Part shown: piece by piece, positions 16,466 through 25,736 of the stretch | Layout: each line of letters begins with the position of its first letter | Numbering within the stretch: position 1 is the stretch's first letter | Assembly: GCF_016464705.1 (NCBI RefSeq) | Contig: NZ_JAEHOB010000003.1 | Location: 397,599 to 461,598, forward strand | Source: Qaidamihabitans albus | GTDB lineage: Bacteria; Actinomycetota; Actinomycetes; Mycobacteriales; Pseudonocardiaceae | DNA: 64,000 bases | Direction of reading: 5' to 3' | The notes under the pieces: model-generated | Told to the model about the DNA's origin: nothing | The model's database searches: none | The model's input: the letters and a program-made list of their open reading frames with translations, nothing else | Position numbers and translations under genes: made by a program

Positions 16466-17793
16466 TGAGCATCCTGGCGATCGGGCTGTCCCACCGGACC
16501 GCCGACCTGCGGACCCTGGAGCGGGTCGCGGTGCCTGCCGCCGAGCTGGACAAGGTGCTGCACGAGCTCCAGCAGACCGAGCACGTCTCCGAGGTGATGC
16601 TGCTCTCGACGTGCAACCGGGTCGAGGTCTACGCCGTCGTCGAGACCTTCCACGGCGGGCTCGGCGACGTCTCCGAGGTGCTCGCCCGCCAGGCCGGCCT
16701 CGAGCCGGCCGCGTTGTACGACAACTTCTACGTGCACTACGCCGGCGCCGCGGTCGAGCACGTGTTCTCCGTCGCCGCCGGGCTGGACTCGATGGTCGTC
16801 GGCGAGACCCAGATCCTCGGCCAGGTGCGGGCCGCCTACGCCACCGCGCGCGACGCAGGCACGGTCGGCCGTGTGCTGCACGAGCTGGTGCAGACGACGC
16901 TGCGGGTCGGCAAGCGGGTGCACACCGAGACCGGGCTCGACCAGCTCGGCGCGTCGGTGGTCTCCGAGGCCCTTGCCGCGGCGGGCGACCTGGCCGGCAA
17001 GCAGGCGCTGGTCGTCGGTGCCGGCTCGATGGGCGCGCTCGCGGCCGCGCAGCTGCGCAAGGGCGGCATCGGTGGCGTGACGGTGGCCAACCGGACGCCG
17101 GAGAACGCCGCGCGGCTCGCCGAGTCGATCGCGGAACAGGGCGTCGCCGCCCGCGCCGTGCCGATGAACGAGCTGGCGATGGCGGTCGCGCAGGCCGACA
17201 TCGTGGTCTCCTGCACCGGCGCCAAGGGTGCCGTGCTGGTCGCCGAGCACGTCGAGGCCCGCAGCACCCCGCTCGTGGTGTGCGACCTCGGCCTGCCGAG
17301 GGACGTCGACGTGGCGGTCGCGCGGATGCCCGGCGTCGAGCTGGTGGACCTGGAGACGGTGCGCCGCCGGATGGACGAGTCGGGCAGCAGCACCACCGCG
17401 AAGCAGACCGCACGGGCCTCGGGGATCATCCTGGACGAGGTCCGCGCCTACCTGGCCGGCCAGCGCAGCGCCGAGGTCACCCCGACGGTGACGGCCCTGC
17501 GCAAGCGGGCGGCCGAAGTGGTCGACGCCGAGCTGCTCCGCCTGGACAAGCGGCTGCCCGAGCTCGACGGAGACGTCCGCGAGGAGCTGGGCCGGACGGT
17601 CCGCCGCGTCGTGGACAAACTGCTGCACGCCCCGACCGTGCGCGTCAAGCAACTCGCCGCAGAGACGGCGGACACCGACTACGCGGACGCACTGCGCGAG
17701 CTGTTCGAGCTCGACCCGCAGGCGCCCAGCGTCGTGTCCAGCCCCTCGGCCGGCTCGAAGCACGAACAGATCGACGGTGACAAGAGTGGGTAA
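16465..17793 (+). CDS. hemA: Glutamyl-tRNA reductase
   Basis: First committed step of C5-pathway haem synthesis: NADPH reduction of glutamyl-tRNA(Glu) to glutamate-1-semialdehyde, handed to HemL. The catalytic Cys is residue 50 in [22 protein letters not shown] (~112) and the NADPH loop [12 protein letters not shown] (~188) follow. 442 residues fits the family, with a C-terminal dimerisation region. ATG overlaps the rex stop (TGATG); a GTG one codon earlier is also possible. As part of rex-hemACD it is expected to be under Rex control. Confidence 0.96.
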   Translation: MSILAIGLSHRTADLRTLERVAVPAAELDKVLHELQQTEHVSEVMLLSTCNRVEVYAVVETFHGGLGDVSEVLARQAGLEPAALYDNFYVHYAGAAVEHVFSVAAGLDSMVVGETQILGQVRAAYATARDAGTVGRVLHELVQTTLRVGKRVHTETGLDQLGASVVSEALAAAGDLAGKQALVVGAGSMGALAAAQLRKGGIGGVTVANRTPENAARLAESIAEQGVAARAVPMNELAMAVAQADIVVSCTGAKGAVLVAEHVEARSTPLVVCDLGLPRDVDVAVARMPGVELVDLETVRRRMDESGSSTTAKQTARASGIILDEVRAYLAGQRSAEVTPTVTALRKRAAEVVDAELLRLDKRLPELDGDVREELGRTVRRVVDKLLHAPTVRVKQLAAETADTDYADALRELFELDPQAPSVVSSPSAGSKHEQIDGDKSG

Positions 17794-18745
17794 CCGCACC
17801 ATCCGCATCGGCACGCGGGGCAGCAAGCTCGCCCTCGCGCAGACCGGCACCATCGCGGCGAAGCTGGAGGAGGCCGGCCAGGACGTGGAGGTCGTCACGG
17901 TCTCCACGCCCGGCGACCGCTCCAGCGCGCCGATCGCCGAGATCGGCGTCGGGGTGTTCACCTCCGCCCTGCGGGAGGCGCTGCTGAACGGTGACGTGGA
18001 CGTCGCCGTGCACTCCTACAAGGACCTCCCGACGGCGGCCGAGCCCGGCATCGTGCTCGCCGCCGTGCCGTCGCGCGCCGACCCGAGGGACGCGCTCATC
18101 GCCAGGGACGGGCTGACGCTCGGCGAGCTGCCGCCCGGCTCCGTCGTCGGCACCGGATCGCCGCGCCGGATGGCACAGCTGCGCGCGCTCGGGCTGGGGC
18201 TCGAGGTCGTGCCGATCCGCGGCAACATCGACACCCGGATCGGCAAGGTGACCTCGGGGGAGCTGGACGCGGTGGTGCTGGCCCGCGCCGGGCTGGCCCG
18301 GGTCGGCAGGCTCGACGAGATCACCGAGACGCTCGACCCGATCCAGATGCTGCCCGCCCCCGCGCAGGGTGCGCTGGCCGTGGAGACGCGGGTCGACGAC
18401 GTGGACACCGAACACCTGCTTCGGTCCATTGTGGAGGACGAGGCGACACGGGTCGCGGTGGCGGCCGAGCGGGCCATGCTGGCCGCGCTCGAAGCAGGCT
18501 GCAGTGCGCCCGTCGGAGCGCTGGCCGATGTGGTGGAGGACCTCGACAGTGACGGGGCCGTCGTCGAGCGGCTGTCGCTGCGCGGGGTCGCCGCCGCCGG
18601 GATCGAGGGCGACTCCGTCGAGATCCTGCGGGCCTCGGCCATCGCGGAGAAGCACGACGCGGACGGGCTCGGTCGCGCGGTGGCCGCCGAGCTGCTCGAC
18701 CTCGGTGCCGGTGCGTTGCCCGGTACCGGCCGCACGTCGCGCTGA
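17777..18745 (+). CDS. hemC: Porphobilinogen deaminase (hydroxymethylbilane synthase)
   Basis: Polymerises four porphobilinogens into hydroxymethylbilane. 322 residues with [14 protein letters not shown] (~9-22), the KDLPT loop (~83), and [20 protein letters not shown] (~153-173). The dipyrromethane cofactor Cys lies in [12 protein letters not shown] (~242). The GTG start lies 17 nt inside the hemA 3' end, so translation is coupled; GTG 17786 is an alternative. Confidence 0.96.
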   Translation: MTRVGNRTIRIGTRGSKLALAQTGTIAAKLEEAGQDVEVVTVSTPGDRSSAPIAEIGVGVFTSALREALLNGDVDVAVHSYKDLPTAAEPGIVLAAVPSRADPRDALIARDGLTLGELPPGSVVGTGSPRRMAQLRALGLGLEVVPIRGNIDTRIGKVTSGELDAVVLARAGLARVGRLDEITETLDPIQMLPAPAQGALAVETRVDDVDTEHLLRSIVEDEATRVAVAAERAMLAALEAGCSAPVGALADVVEDLDSDGAVVERLSLRGVAAAGIEGDSVEILRASAIAEKHDADGLGRAVAAELLDLGAGALPGTGRTSR

Positions 18746-18816
18746 GAACCAGACCGTACGAGGAGATAAGTCCGGCCGGTAGTGGTGAACGGCCGTTTAC
18801 GAGGAGAGACGAATAG

Positions 18817-20349
18817 ATGACCCGCGCACGAAAGACCACGGGGCGCATCGCCTTCGTGGGCTCGGGCCCCGGCGACGCCGGACTGCTGACCGTCCGCGCT
18901 CAGGAGCTGCTCGCGAAGGCCGAACTGGTGGTGACGGATCCGGACGTACCCGCCGGTGTGCTGGCCTATGCCGGTGCCGAGGCGGAGGTGCGGCCCGCCG
19001 TCGGTGAACCCGGCGACGTGGCCAAGGACCTGACCGCCGAGGCGAAGGCGGGCCGGCTCGTGCTGCGGCTCGTCGCGGGCGACCCGCTCACCCAGTCCGC
19101 CGTCGTGGCGGAGGTGCAGGCGGTTTCCCGCACCAGCGCCGTGTTCGACATCGTGCCCGGGGTCGGGCCGGGCACCGCGGTGCCCGCCTACGCCGGGGTC
19201 GCGCTCGGCGGCACGCACACCGAGGTGGACGTGCGCACCGACGTCGACTGGGCGGGGCTCGCGGGCACCCCGGGGCCGCTCGTGCTGCACGCGACGTCCA
19301 GTCACCTCGCCGAGGCCGCCTCCGCGCTGGTCGAGCACGGGCAGGCGGCGCAGACCCCGGTGGCCGTGACGGCCAACGGCACGATCAACACGCAGCGCAC
19401 CGTGGACTCCACGCTGGCCTCCCTCTCGGCCGATGCCGGTGAGCTCGTCGGCCCGCTCGTCGTGAGCATCGGCGCCGCGGCGGGCAACCGGTCGAAGCTG
19501 TCGTGGTGGGAGTCCCGCTCGCTCTACGGCTGGAAGGTGCTCGTCCCGCGCACGAAGGAGCAGGCGGGCGACATGGCCGACCGGTTGCGCAGCCACGGCG
19601 CCACCTCGCACGAGGTGCCGACGATCTCCGTCGAGCCGCCGCGCAGCCCCGCCCAGATGGAGCGCGCGGTGAAGGGCCTCGTGGACGGCCGCTACCAGTG
19701 GATCGTGTTCACCTCCACCAACGCGGTGCGCGCCGTGTGGGAGAAGTTCGCCGAGTTCGGGCTCGACGCCCGCGCGTTCTCCGGCGTGAAGATCGCCTGT
19801 GTCGGTGAGTCGACGGCGGAGAAGGTCCGCTCGTTCGGGATCATCCCGGAGCTGGTGCCCTCCGGTGAGCAGTCGAGCGAGGGGCTGCTCGAGGAGTTCC
19901 CGCCCTACGACGACGTGCTCGACCCGGTGGACCGGGTGCTGCTGCCCCGCGCCGACATCGCCACCGAGACGCTGTCCGCGGGCCTGCGCGACCGCGGCTG
20001 GGAGATCGACGACGTGACGGCGTACCGCACGGTGCGGGCCGCGCCGCCGCCTGCCGAGACCCGCGAGATGATCAAGACCGGCGGGTTCGACGCGGTGTGC
20101 TTCACCTCCTCGTCCACGGTCCGCAACCTGGTGGGCATCGCGGGCAAGCCGCACACCCGCACGCTGGTCGCCTGCATCGGGCCGAAGACGGCGGAGACGG
20201 CGGCGGAGTTCGGGCTGCGCGTGGACGTGCAGCCGGAGACGCCGAACGTGGTCACGCTGGTGGACGCGCTCGCCGAGCACGCCGCCCGGCTGCGCGCCGA
20301 GGGCGCGCTGCCCCCGCCGCGCAAGGCGAAGCGGGCCCGCCGCTCCTGA
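18817..20349 (+). CDS. hemD: Uroporphyrinogen-III synthase fused to a degenerate SUMT domain
   Basis: 510 residues. The C-terminal half (~245-500) is uroporphyrinogen-III synthase (WKVLVPRTKEQAGDMADRL, QWIVFTSTNAVRAVW, DAVCFTSSSTVRNLVG, CIGPKTAETA), cyclising hydroxymethylbilane. The N-terminal half has a CobA/SUMT-like methyltransferase fold beginning FVGSGPGDAGLLTVRA. However, the usual Gly-rich RLKGGDPFVFGRG block is replaced by RLVAGDPLTQSAV, so methylation of uroporphyrinogen (siroheme/B12 branch) is doubtful. Fusion of this kind is standard in actinobacteria. Start ATG 18817 follows GAGGAG; the 71-nt gap after hemC carries two copies of ACGAGGAGA. A strong terminator closes the operon. 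Confidence 0.92.
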   Translation: MTRARKTTGRIAFVGSGPGDAGLLTVRAQELLAKAELVVTDPDVPAGVLAYAGAEAEVRPAVGEPGDVAKDLTAEAKAGRLVLRLVAGDPLTQSAVVAEVQAVSRTSAVFDIVPGVGPGTAVPAYAGVALGGTHTEVDVRTDVDWAGLAGTPGPLVLHATSSHLAEAASALVEHGQAAQTPVAVTANGTINTQRTVDSTLASLSADAGELVGPLVVSIGAAAGNRSKLSWWESRSLYGWKVLVPRTKEQAGDMADRLRSHGATSHEVPTISVEPPRSPAQMERAVKGLVDGRYQWIVFTSTNAVRAVWEKFAEFGLDARAFSGVKIACVGESTAEKVRSFGIIPELVPSGEQSSEGLLEEFPPYDDVLDPVDRVLLPRADIATETLSAGLRDRGWEIDDVTAYRTVRAAPPPAETREMIKTGGFDAVCFTSSSTVRNLVGIAGKPHTRTLVACIGPKTAETAAEFGLRVDVQPETPNVVTLVDALAEHAARLRAEGALPPPRKAKRARRS

Positions 20350-20360
20350 AGCCATGCCCT

Positions 20361-20391
20361 GAAGGCCACCCGCGCGGCGCGGGTGGCCTTC
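20361..20391 (+). terminator. Hairpin terminator of the rex-hemACD operon
   Basis: 14-bp stem GAAGGCCACCCGCG / CGCGGGTGGCCTTC with a 3-nt CGG loop, beginning 11 nt after the hemD stop. The right arm is followed by CTTCG, without a long U-tract. Confidence 0.85.
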
Positions 20392-20411
20392 CTTCGCCCG
20401 GTTTCGTGACG

Positions 20412-20434
20412 CTGTTTTAGAACAGTGTTATCGT
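20412..20434 (+). promoter_or_regulatory. Leaderless promoter with overlapping palindromic operator
   Basis: TATCGT at 20429-20434 is a TAnnnT -10 element followed by exactly 6 nt and ATG 20441. Just upstream, CTGTTTTAGAACAG (20412-20425) is an inverted repeat (CTGTT/AACAG) lying between the -35 and -10 positions, where a repressor would block transcription. A direct repeat CGTGACG (20405 and 20432) brackets the region. The regulator is unknown. Confidence 0.5.
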
Positions 20435-20440
20435 GACGGC

Positions 20441-20848
20441 ATGACATCGCTTCACGGACCCGTCCAGGTGTTCGCGGTCATCGCGCTGGTCTCGCTGCCA
20501 ACCGTGATGTACGGCGGCTACGCGCTGCTGAGCCTGCTGCACCGGGGCAAGCTCACCGACTCCCAGCGCACGTTCTTCCGGGCCGGGCACGCGCACGCCG
20601 GGGTGCTGCTCGTGCTCGCGCTGGCGACGCTGTCCTTCCTCGGCGCGAGCGGGCTCGGCGAACCGGCCCGCTGGGTGGCCTGCTTCCTTTTGCTGTCCGG
20701 CATTCTCGCCCAGTCCGGCGGGTTCTTCCTGCACATGGTGCTGGACAGGCCGGGGAAGTGGACGGCGGGCAACACCGTCACGGTCGCCGGTGCGATCCTG
20801 CTCGCCGCGGCGATGCTGCTGACCGCGTACGGCGTCGCGATCGCCTGA
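20441..20848 (+). CDS. Small four-helix integral membrane protein of unknown function
   Basis: 135 residues with about four membrane segments (~8-30, 46-66, 76-98 and 108-133). A His pair in the second helix ([15 protein letters not shown]) and one His in the third-helix region ([10 protein letters not shown]) would be suitable for haem or metal binding in the membrane. That is suggestive only, given its place directly between hemD and hemB. No family assigned. It has its own leaderless-type promoter and is followed 14 nt later by hemB, so hemB may depend on this promoter. Confidence 0.75.
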   Translation: MTSLHGPVQVFAVIALVSLPTVMYGGYALLSLLHRGKLTDSQRTFFRAGHAHAGVLLVLALATLSFLGASGLGEPARWVACFLLLSGILAQSGGFFLHMVLDRPGKWTAGNTVTVAGAILLAAAMLLTAYGVAIA

Positions 20849-20862
20849 CCGGGCGGAGTACC

Positions 20863-21843
20863 GTGCCCAGGGTGTTCCCCGAGCATCGTCCGCGCCGGCT
20901 GCGTGGTACCGCCGCCCTGCGGCGGCTGGTCAGTGAGACGACACTGCGGCCGCGCCAGCTGATCCTGCCCATGTTCGTCGCCGAGGGTGCCGACGCGCCG
21001 CGCCCGATCGGCAGCATGCCCGGTGTCGTACAGCACAGCCGGGACTCGCTGCGCAAGGCCGCCGTCGAGGCTGTCCGCGCGGGGGTCGGCGGGCTGATGA
21101 TCTTCGGCGTGCCGAGCGAGCGCGACGCGGTCGGCTCCGGTGCCACGGACGAGCAGGGAATCCTCAACGTCGCACTGCGCGACCTGCGTGCCGAACTCGG
21201 CGACGACACCGTGCTGATGGCCGACACGTGCCTCGACGAGTTCACCGACCACGGTCACTGCGGCGTCGTGGACGCGAGCGGTGCCGTGGACAACGACGCG
21301 ACGCTCGAACGCTACGCCGAGATGGCGCTCGCGCAGGCGAGCGCGGGGGCCCACCTGCTCGGCCCAAGCGGGATGATGGACGGCCAGGTCGGCGTCATCC
21401 GCCGCGCGCTGGACGACGCCGGGTACAGCGACATCGGCATCCTCGCCTACTCGGCCAAGTACGCCAGCGCCTTCTACGGTCCCTTCCGCGAGGCCGTCGA
21501 CTCCCAGCTCAAGGGCGACCGCAAGACCTACCAGCAGGATCCGGGCAACGCCCGCGAGGCGCTGCGGGAGGTGGAGCTGGACATCGCCGAGGGTGCCGAC
21601 ACCGTGATGATCAAACCCGCACTGTCCTATCTGGACGTACTGCGGGAGGTGGCCGAGATGTCGCCGGTGCCGGTCGCGGCGTACAACATCTCCGGCGAGT
21701 ACGCGATGGTGGAGGCGGCCGCCGCCAACGGCTGGCTCGACCGGCAGCGCACGGTGCTGGAGGTGCTGACCTCCATCCGCCGCGCGGGTGCCGACATGAT
21801 CCTCACCTACTGGGCGGCCGAGGCCGCGCGCTGGCTGGACTAA
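20863..21843 (+). CDS. hemB: Delta-aminolevulinic acid dehydratase (porphobilinogen synthase)
   Basis: Condenses two 5-aminolevulinates into porphobilinogen. 326 residues. The Schiff-base Lys residues are in [14 protein letters not shown] (~199) and [11 protein letters not shown] (~251). The metal-site segment reads [14 protein letters not shown]: the first and third Cys of the Zn-type site are present but the middle one is Asp, a hybrid of Zn-type and Mg-type sites. Start GTG 20863 with GGAG just upstream; an open frame extends further back into the preceding gene but is a shadow. Placed after the HemACD block as in other actinobacteria. Confidence 0.95.
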   Translation: MPRVFPEHRPRRLRGTAALRRLVSETTLRPRQLILPMFVAEGADAPRPIGSMPGVVQHSRDSLRKAAVEAVRAGVGGLMIFGVPSERDAVGSGATDEQGILNVALRDLRAELGDDTVLMADTCLDEFTDHGHCGVVDASGAVDNDATLERYAEMALAQASAGAHLLGPSGMMDGQVGVIRRALDDAGYSDIGILAYSAKYASAFYGPFREAVDSQLKGDRKTYQQDPGNAREALREVELDIAEGADTVMIKPALSYLDVLREVAEMSPVPVAAYNISGEYAMVEAAAANGWLDRQRTVLEVLTSIRRAGADMILTYWAAEAARWLD

Positions 21844-21854
21844 GGTCTCTCACC

Positions 21855-22376
21855 GTGACTGACTCAGACGAATCGGACGACCAGCGGCGCGCTCGGGGCC
21901 TGCCGCCCGAACCCCGCCCCGCCGGGCAGGAACGGCCGCCGGTGAACCCGCCGACACCGGTGAAGGTGTCGTTCGTGCTGTGGATCCTGTCCGGGCTCGT
22001 GCTGATGGCGGGTTTCGGCTTCACGCTCACCGCCAGGCAGGAGATCGTCGACACCCTCATCGACATGAACACCGATCCGCGGGTCACCGACGAGCAGATC
22101 GCCTCCGGCACCACGTCGCTGCTGTGGGTCCTGTTCATCGGTGCGGTCGTGTTCGCGGCCCTGTTCGCGCTGTTCGCCTACAAGGCCCGCGAGGGCACCC
22201 GCTCGGCACGGACCGTGCTGACGGTGCTCGCCGCGATCGTGCTGATCTTCCAGATGATCCTGTTCTCCAACCTGATCACGCTGGCCGCGGCCTTCCTCGC
22301 GATCGTGGCGACGGTGCTGATGTACCTGCCGGGCGTCGCGCACTACTTTCCGAAGGTCTCCAAGTCGCTGCGATGA
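21855..22376 (+). CDS. Conserved hypothetical membrane protein
   Basis: 173 residues. A ~40-residue polar, Pro-rich N-terminus is followed by about four hydrophobic segments (FVLWILSGLVLMAGFGFTL ~43-61, LLWVLFIGAVVFAALFALF ~90-110, then TVLTVLAAIVLIFQMIL and ITLAAAFLAIVATVLMYLPG in the C-terminal third). No catalytic motifs. It starts 11 nt after the hemB stop with GTG, and TAAGGT eight nt before the start may be a weak -10. The next gene overlaps its stop by ATGA, so the two are coupled. Confidence 0.78.
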   Translation: MTDSDESDDQRRARGLPPEPRPAGQERPPVNPPTPVKVSFVLWILSGLVLMAGFGFTLTARQEIVDTLIDMNTDPRVTDEQIASGTTSLLWVLFIGAVVFAALFALFAYKAREGTRSARTVLTVLAAIVLIFQMILFSNLITLAAAFLAIVATVLMYLPGVAHYFPKVSKSLR

Positions 22377-22801
22377 GCACGCTCTACCACGAACCGGGCG
22401 CGAGCGGCTGGCCGCTGCTGTGGGGGCCGCTGTTCGCGGTGGCCGGTTTCCTGCTGGAGCTGCTCGCCGGCGACCGGCCGCACACCCCGGTCTGGCTGGC
22501 CACCGGGGCCGCGCTCCTGCTGCTCACCACCGTCTGGGTGTACGCGCGGCGGCGGTTCCTCGCCGTCACCGTGACCGGCACGGAGCTGCGCCAGGGCGGC
22601 GAGAGCCTGCCCGTCGAGCGGATCGCCGAGGTCACCGACGTTTCCGCGCCGATGGGCACCCGGGTGCTCGGCGGTGGCTGGTCGGTGCCGCGCAAGTACG
22701 AGGAGCTTCCGCTGCGGCTCGATGACGGCACCGTGGTGCTCGCCTGGGCCCGCGACGCCGGGGGCCTGCGCACCGCGCTGGAACGGGCAAGGGGCGCGTG
22801 A
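22373..22801 (+). CDS. Hypothetical membrane protein with PH-like C-terminal region
   Basis: 142 residues. Two adjacent membrane helices (~16-33 and 42-58) are followed by a soluble ~80-residue beta-rich part (LAVTVTGTELRQGG... PVERIAEVTD... LPLRLDDGTVVLAWARD). Its pattern resembles the DUF3093/bPH type, but I cannot assign a family with certainty. ATGA overlap with the previous gene and a 13-nt gap to the next membrane gene suggest one operon between hemB and hemL. Confidence 0.75.
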   Translation: MSTLYHEPGASGWPLLWGPLFAVAGFLLELLAGDRPHTPVWLATGAALLLLTTVWVYARRRFLAVTVTGTELRQGGESLPVERIAEVTDVSAPMGTRVLGGGWSVPRKYEELPLRLDDGTVVLAWARDAGGLRTALERARGA

Positions 22802-22814
22802 GAAACTACCGGTC

Positions 22815-23171
22815 GTGACTGACGTCGTGTGGCCCGCGGAGCCCGAGTACCACGGTGAAAGGCTGCACCAGCCGTGGCGGCTCGCGGTCGCGCTCGTCGA
22901 GCTGCTCCTCACGGGCGGGGCCCTGTGGGCGGCGTTCGCCTGCTGGGGCAACGCGGTGAGCACGGTCACCGTTCGGCTCGACGACGGCACCGAGCTCGTC
23001 TCCCGGCAGCTCTCGGGTGACTGGGTCACCGGCGCCGTCGCCCTCGGCGCGGTGGCCGGGTTCCTCGTTCTCGACGCCGTGCGCCAGCTGCTGCTCGGCG
23101 TGCGCGCCCGGCGGCGGCGCTACCGCAAGTCGCGTGAGCGGCGGGAGAACTCGCAGCTCGCCCACACCTGA
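22815..23171 (+). CDS. Small two-helix membrane protein of unknown function
   Basis: 118 residues with two membrane segments (~21-40 and 66-88) and a strongly basic C-terminal tail ([16 protein letters not shown]), probably cytoplasmic. The segment between the helices reads [18 protein letters not shown] start. No recognisable family; a conserved position between hemB and hemL would be the main clue to its role. Confidence 0.7.
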   Translation: MTDVVWPAEPEYHGERLHQPWRLAVALVELLLTGGALWAAFACWGNAVSTVTVRLDDGTELVSRQLSGDWVTGAVALGAVAGFLVLDAVRQLLLGVRARRRRYRKSRERRENSQLAHT

Positions 23172-23209
23172 GTCGGTGCCGCACACCCGGCTTTGCGAGA
23201 CTGGCAGCC

Positions 23210-24523
23210 GTGACACACGCAGCCGATCAGTCCAAGGCATGGTTCGAAAGGGCGGCCGCGGCGACCCCCGGCGGGGTGAACTCCCCGGTGCGGGCCTTCA
23301 GCGCGGTCGGCGGCACGCCCCGCTTCATGGTGCGCGGCGAGGGGCCCCATCTCTGGGACGCCGACGGCAGCCGCTACATCGACCTCGTGTCGTCGTGGGG
23401 GCCGATGATCCTGGGCCACGCCCACCCCGGCGTCGTGGCGGCGGCCCGCGAGGCGGCGGCCTCCGGCCTTTCGTTCGGCACGCCGACCACCGGTGAGGTG
23501 GAACTCGCCGAGGAGATCATCCGGCGGGTCGAACCGGTCGAGCAGGTGCGCCTGGTCAACTCCGGCACGGAGGCGACGATGAGCGCCATCCGGCTCGCCC
23601 GCGGGTTCACCGGCCGCGGCAAGATCATCAAGTTCGCCGGCTGCTACCACGGGCACGTGGACGCGCTGCTCGCGCAGGCGGGCTCCGGGGTGGCCACACT
23701 CGGCCTGCCGACCTCGCCCGGCGTCACCGGAGCGCAGGCCGCCGACACGATCGTGGTGCCGTACAACGACATTGAGGCCGTGCGGCGGTCCTTCGCGGAG
23801 AATCCGGACTCGGTCGCCGCGATCATCACCGAGGCCGCGGCCGGGAACATGGGCGCGGTGGCTCCGGACGAGGGGTTCAACGCGGCGCTGCGGGAGATCG
23901 CGCACTCCCACGGCGCGCTGCTGATCATGGACGAGGTGATGACCGGGTTCCGGGCGTCCGCCGCGGGCTGGTTCGGGCTCGAAGGGGTGCCGGGCGACCT
24001 CTACACCTTCGGCAAGGTCATGTCCGGCGGCCTGCCCGCCGCCGCGTTCGGCGGCAGGCCGGACGTGATGGCGCGGCTTGCCCCGACCGGGCCGGTGTAC
24101 CAGGCGGGCACGCTGGCGGGTAACCCCGTGGCGGTGGCCGCCGGACTGGCCACGCTGCGCGCAGCCGACGAGAGCGTGTACCGGGCGCTGGACGCCAACG
24201 CGCGGCGGCTCGGCACCCTGCTCGGCGAGGCGCTGAAGGCGGCGGGGGTCGCGCACACGGTGGCCTACGCGGGCAACCTGGTGAGCGTGTTCTTCACCGA
24301 TCAGCCGGTGCGCGACTACGCAGGCGCCGCGGCGGCCGAGTCGTGGCGGTTCCCGCCGTTCTTCCATGCCCTGCTGGAGCGGGGCGTGTACGCGCCGCCG
24401 AGCGCCTTCGAGGCGTGGTTCGTCAATGCGGCGATGGGCGATGCCGAGTTCGAGGCGATCGAGGCCGCGCTGACGCCGGCCGCCCAGGCCGCTGCCGCGG
24501 CCTCGAAGCCGGAGCGACCATGA
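23210..24523 (+). CDS. hemL: Glutamate-1-semialdehyde 2,1-aminomutase
   Basis: PLP enzyme converting glutamate-1-semialdehyde to 5-aminolevulinate, directly after HemA in the pathway. 437 residues with the family's [12 protein letters not shown] (~19), [16 protein letters not shown] (PLP phosphate site, ~118), [10 protein letters not shown] (~144), DEVMTGFR (~242) and the PLP Lys in [11 protein letters not shown] (~268). GTG start. Its last codon overlaps the start of the next gene (ATGA). It completes the 5-aminolevulinate-to-uroporphyrinogen set hemA, C, D, B, L in this window; later enzymes (hemE, G/Y, H/Q) are not here. Confidence 0.96.
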   Translation: MTHAADQSKAWFERAAAATPGGVNSPVRAFSAVGGTPRFMVRGEGPHLWDADGSRYIDLVSSWGPMILGHAHPGVVAAAREAAASGLSFGTPTTGEVELAEEIIRRVEPVEQVRLVNSGTEATMSAIRLARGFTGRGKIIKFAGCYHGHVDALLAQAGSGVATLGLPTSPGVTGAQAADTIVVPYNDIEAVRRSFAENPDSVAAIITEAAAGNMGAVAPDEGFNAALREIAHSHGALLIMDEVMTGFRASAAGWFGLEGVPGDLYTFGKVMSGGLPAAAFGGRPDVMARLAPTGPVYQAGTLAGNPVAVAAGLATLRAADESVYRALDANARRLGTLLGEALKAAGVAHTVAYAGNLVSVFFTDQPVRDYAGAAAAESWRFPPFFHALLERGVYAPPSAFEAWFVNAAMGDAEFEAIEAALTPAAQAAAAASKPERP

Positions 24524-25146
24524 CGACCGTCGTGCACCTGCTGCGGCACGGCGAGGTGGAGAACCCCGGTGGCGTGCTCTACGGCAGGCTGCCCGGCTTC
24601 CGGCTCTCCGAGCGGGGCAGGCAGCAGGCGCTGACGGTCGCCGAGGCGCTGGCCGGGCACAACCTCGTGCACGTGGTCGCCTCGCCGCTGGACCGGGCCC
24701 GCGAGACGGCCGCGCCGATCGCGGCCGCGCATCGGCTCGACGTCACGACCGACGAGCGGCTGATCGAGGCGGCGAACCTGTTCGAGGGCGAGCGGGTCGG
24801 TGTCGGCGATGGCGCGCTGCGGCAGCCCAAGCACTGGGCGAAGCTGCGCAACCCGCTGCTGCCCTCGTGGGGCGAGCCGTACGTCGAGATCGCGCACCGG
24901 ATGCTGGGCGCGGTGTACGCGGCGCGCGCGGCGGCGGAGGGCTACGAGGCGCTGTGCGTATCGCACCAGCTGCCGATCTGGACGTTGCGCCGGTTCCTCG
25001 AGGGCAGGCGACTGTGGCACGACCCCCGGCGGCGGCAGTGCTCGCTGGCCTCGCTGACCAGCCTGGTCTTCGACGGCGAGGCGCTCGTGGACATCGTCTA
25101 CAGCGAGCCCGCCGGCAGCTCGGACGCCCTGGTGACCGGCGCATGA
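24520..25146 (+). CDS. Histidine phosphatase family protein (phosphoglycerate-mutase-like)
   Basis: 208 residues. The catalytic RHG is in [11 protein letters not shown] (~7-17), followed by [11 protein letters not shown] (~53) and the second catalytic His in [14 protein letters not shown] (~147). Substrate unknown; it is the Rv0525-type protein that links hemL to the cytochrome c maturation genes in mycobacteria. ATGA overlap with hemL, GGAG seven nt before the ATG, and a further ATGA overlap with the downstream thioredoxin-like gene: all one operon. Confidence 0.88.
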   Translation: MTTVVHLLRHGEVENPGGVLYGRLPGFRLSERGRQQALTVAEALAGHNLVHVVASPLDRARETAAPIAAAHRLDVTTDERLIEAANLFEGERVGVGDGALRQPKHWAKLRNPLLPSWGEPYVEIAHRMLGAVYAARAAAEGYEALCVSHQLPIWTLRRFLEGRRLWHDPRRRQCSLASLTSLVFDGEALVDIVYSEPAGSSDALVTGA

Positions 25147-25736
25147 GCACCGCGAGGAAGTGGCGGCGGGCGCCTGCGGCGTTGCTGTGCGCGGTGGCGG
25201 TGCTCGCGGGCTGCTCGTCCGGCGACGACGCGGTGTCGCAGGGAAGCAACTTCTCGTTCGTCTCGCCCGGCGGCAAGACCGACATCTTCTACGCCGAAGC
25301 GGAGCGGCAGTCCCCGATCGAGCTCTCCGGGGATGACCTCTTCGACGAGAACAAGCGGATCTCGACCGCGGACTTCTCCGGAAAGGTCGTCGTCGTGAAC
25401 ATCTGGGGCCAGTGGTGCGGGCCGTGCCGCGTCGAGGCGCCCGAGATGCAGAAGGTGTACGAGCGGACCAGGGACAAGGGCGTCCAGGTCCTCGGCATCG
25501 ACGTGCGCGACTACGACCGCAAACCGCCGCAGGACTTCATGCGCGACCGCGGCCTGACCTACCCGTCGATCTACGACCCGCCGGGCCGCTCCCTGTTGCA
25601 GCTCAAGGGCTATCCGCGCAGTGTCGTGCCTTCGACGATCATCCTCGACAAGCAGCACCGGGTCGCGGCGATCTTCCTCCGCGACCTGCTCGCCTCGGAC
25701 ATCCAGCCGGTCGTGGAGCGCCTCGCCGCCGAATGA
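25143..25736 (+). CDS. resA: ResA/TlpA-like thiol-disulfide oxidoreductase lipoprotein
   Basis: 197-residue membrane-anchored thioredoxin-fold protein that reduces apocytochrome c haem-binding Cys residues outside the membrane. The signal peptide ends in lipobox LAGC (Cys 24). The active site WCGPC lies at ~91-95 (VVVNIWGQWCGPCRVEAPEM), and the cis-Pro at PSTIILD (~168). First of four system-II cytochrome c maturation genes joined by start/stop overlaps (resA-ccdA-resB-ccsB). Confidence 0.93.
   Translation: MSTARKWRRAPAALLCAVAVLAGCSSGDDAVSQGSNFSFVSPGGKTDIFYAEAERQSPIELSGDDLFDENKRISTADFSGKVVVVNIWGQWCGPCRVEAPEMQKVYERTRDKGVQVLGIDVRDYDRKPPQDFMRDRGLTYPSIYDPPGRSLLQLKGYPRSVVPSTIILDKQHRVAAIFLRDLLASDIQPVVERLAAE

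Noticed and set aside
18016-20355. Minus-strand open frame of ~780 codons opposite hemC/hemD
   Set aside because: No motifs, low-complexity Arg/Gly/His composition, fully explained by strong plus-strand genes.
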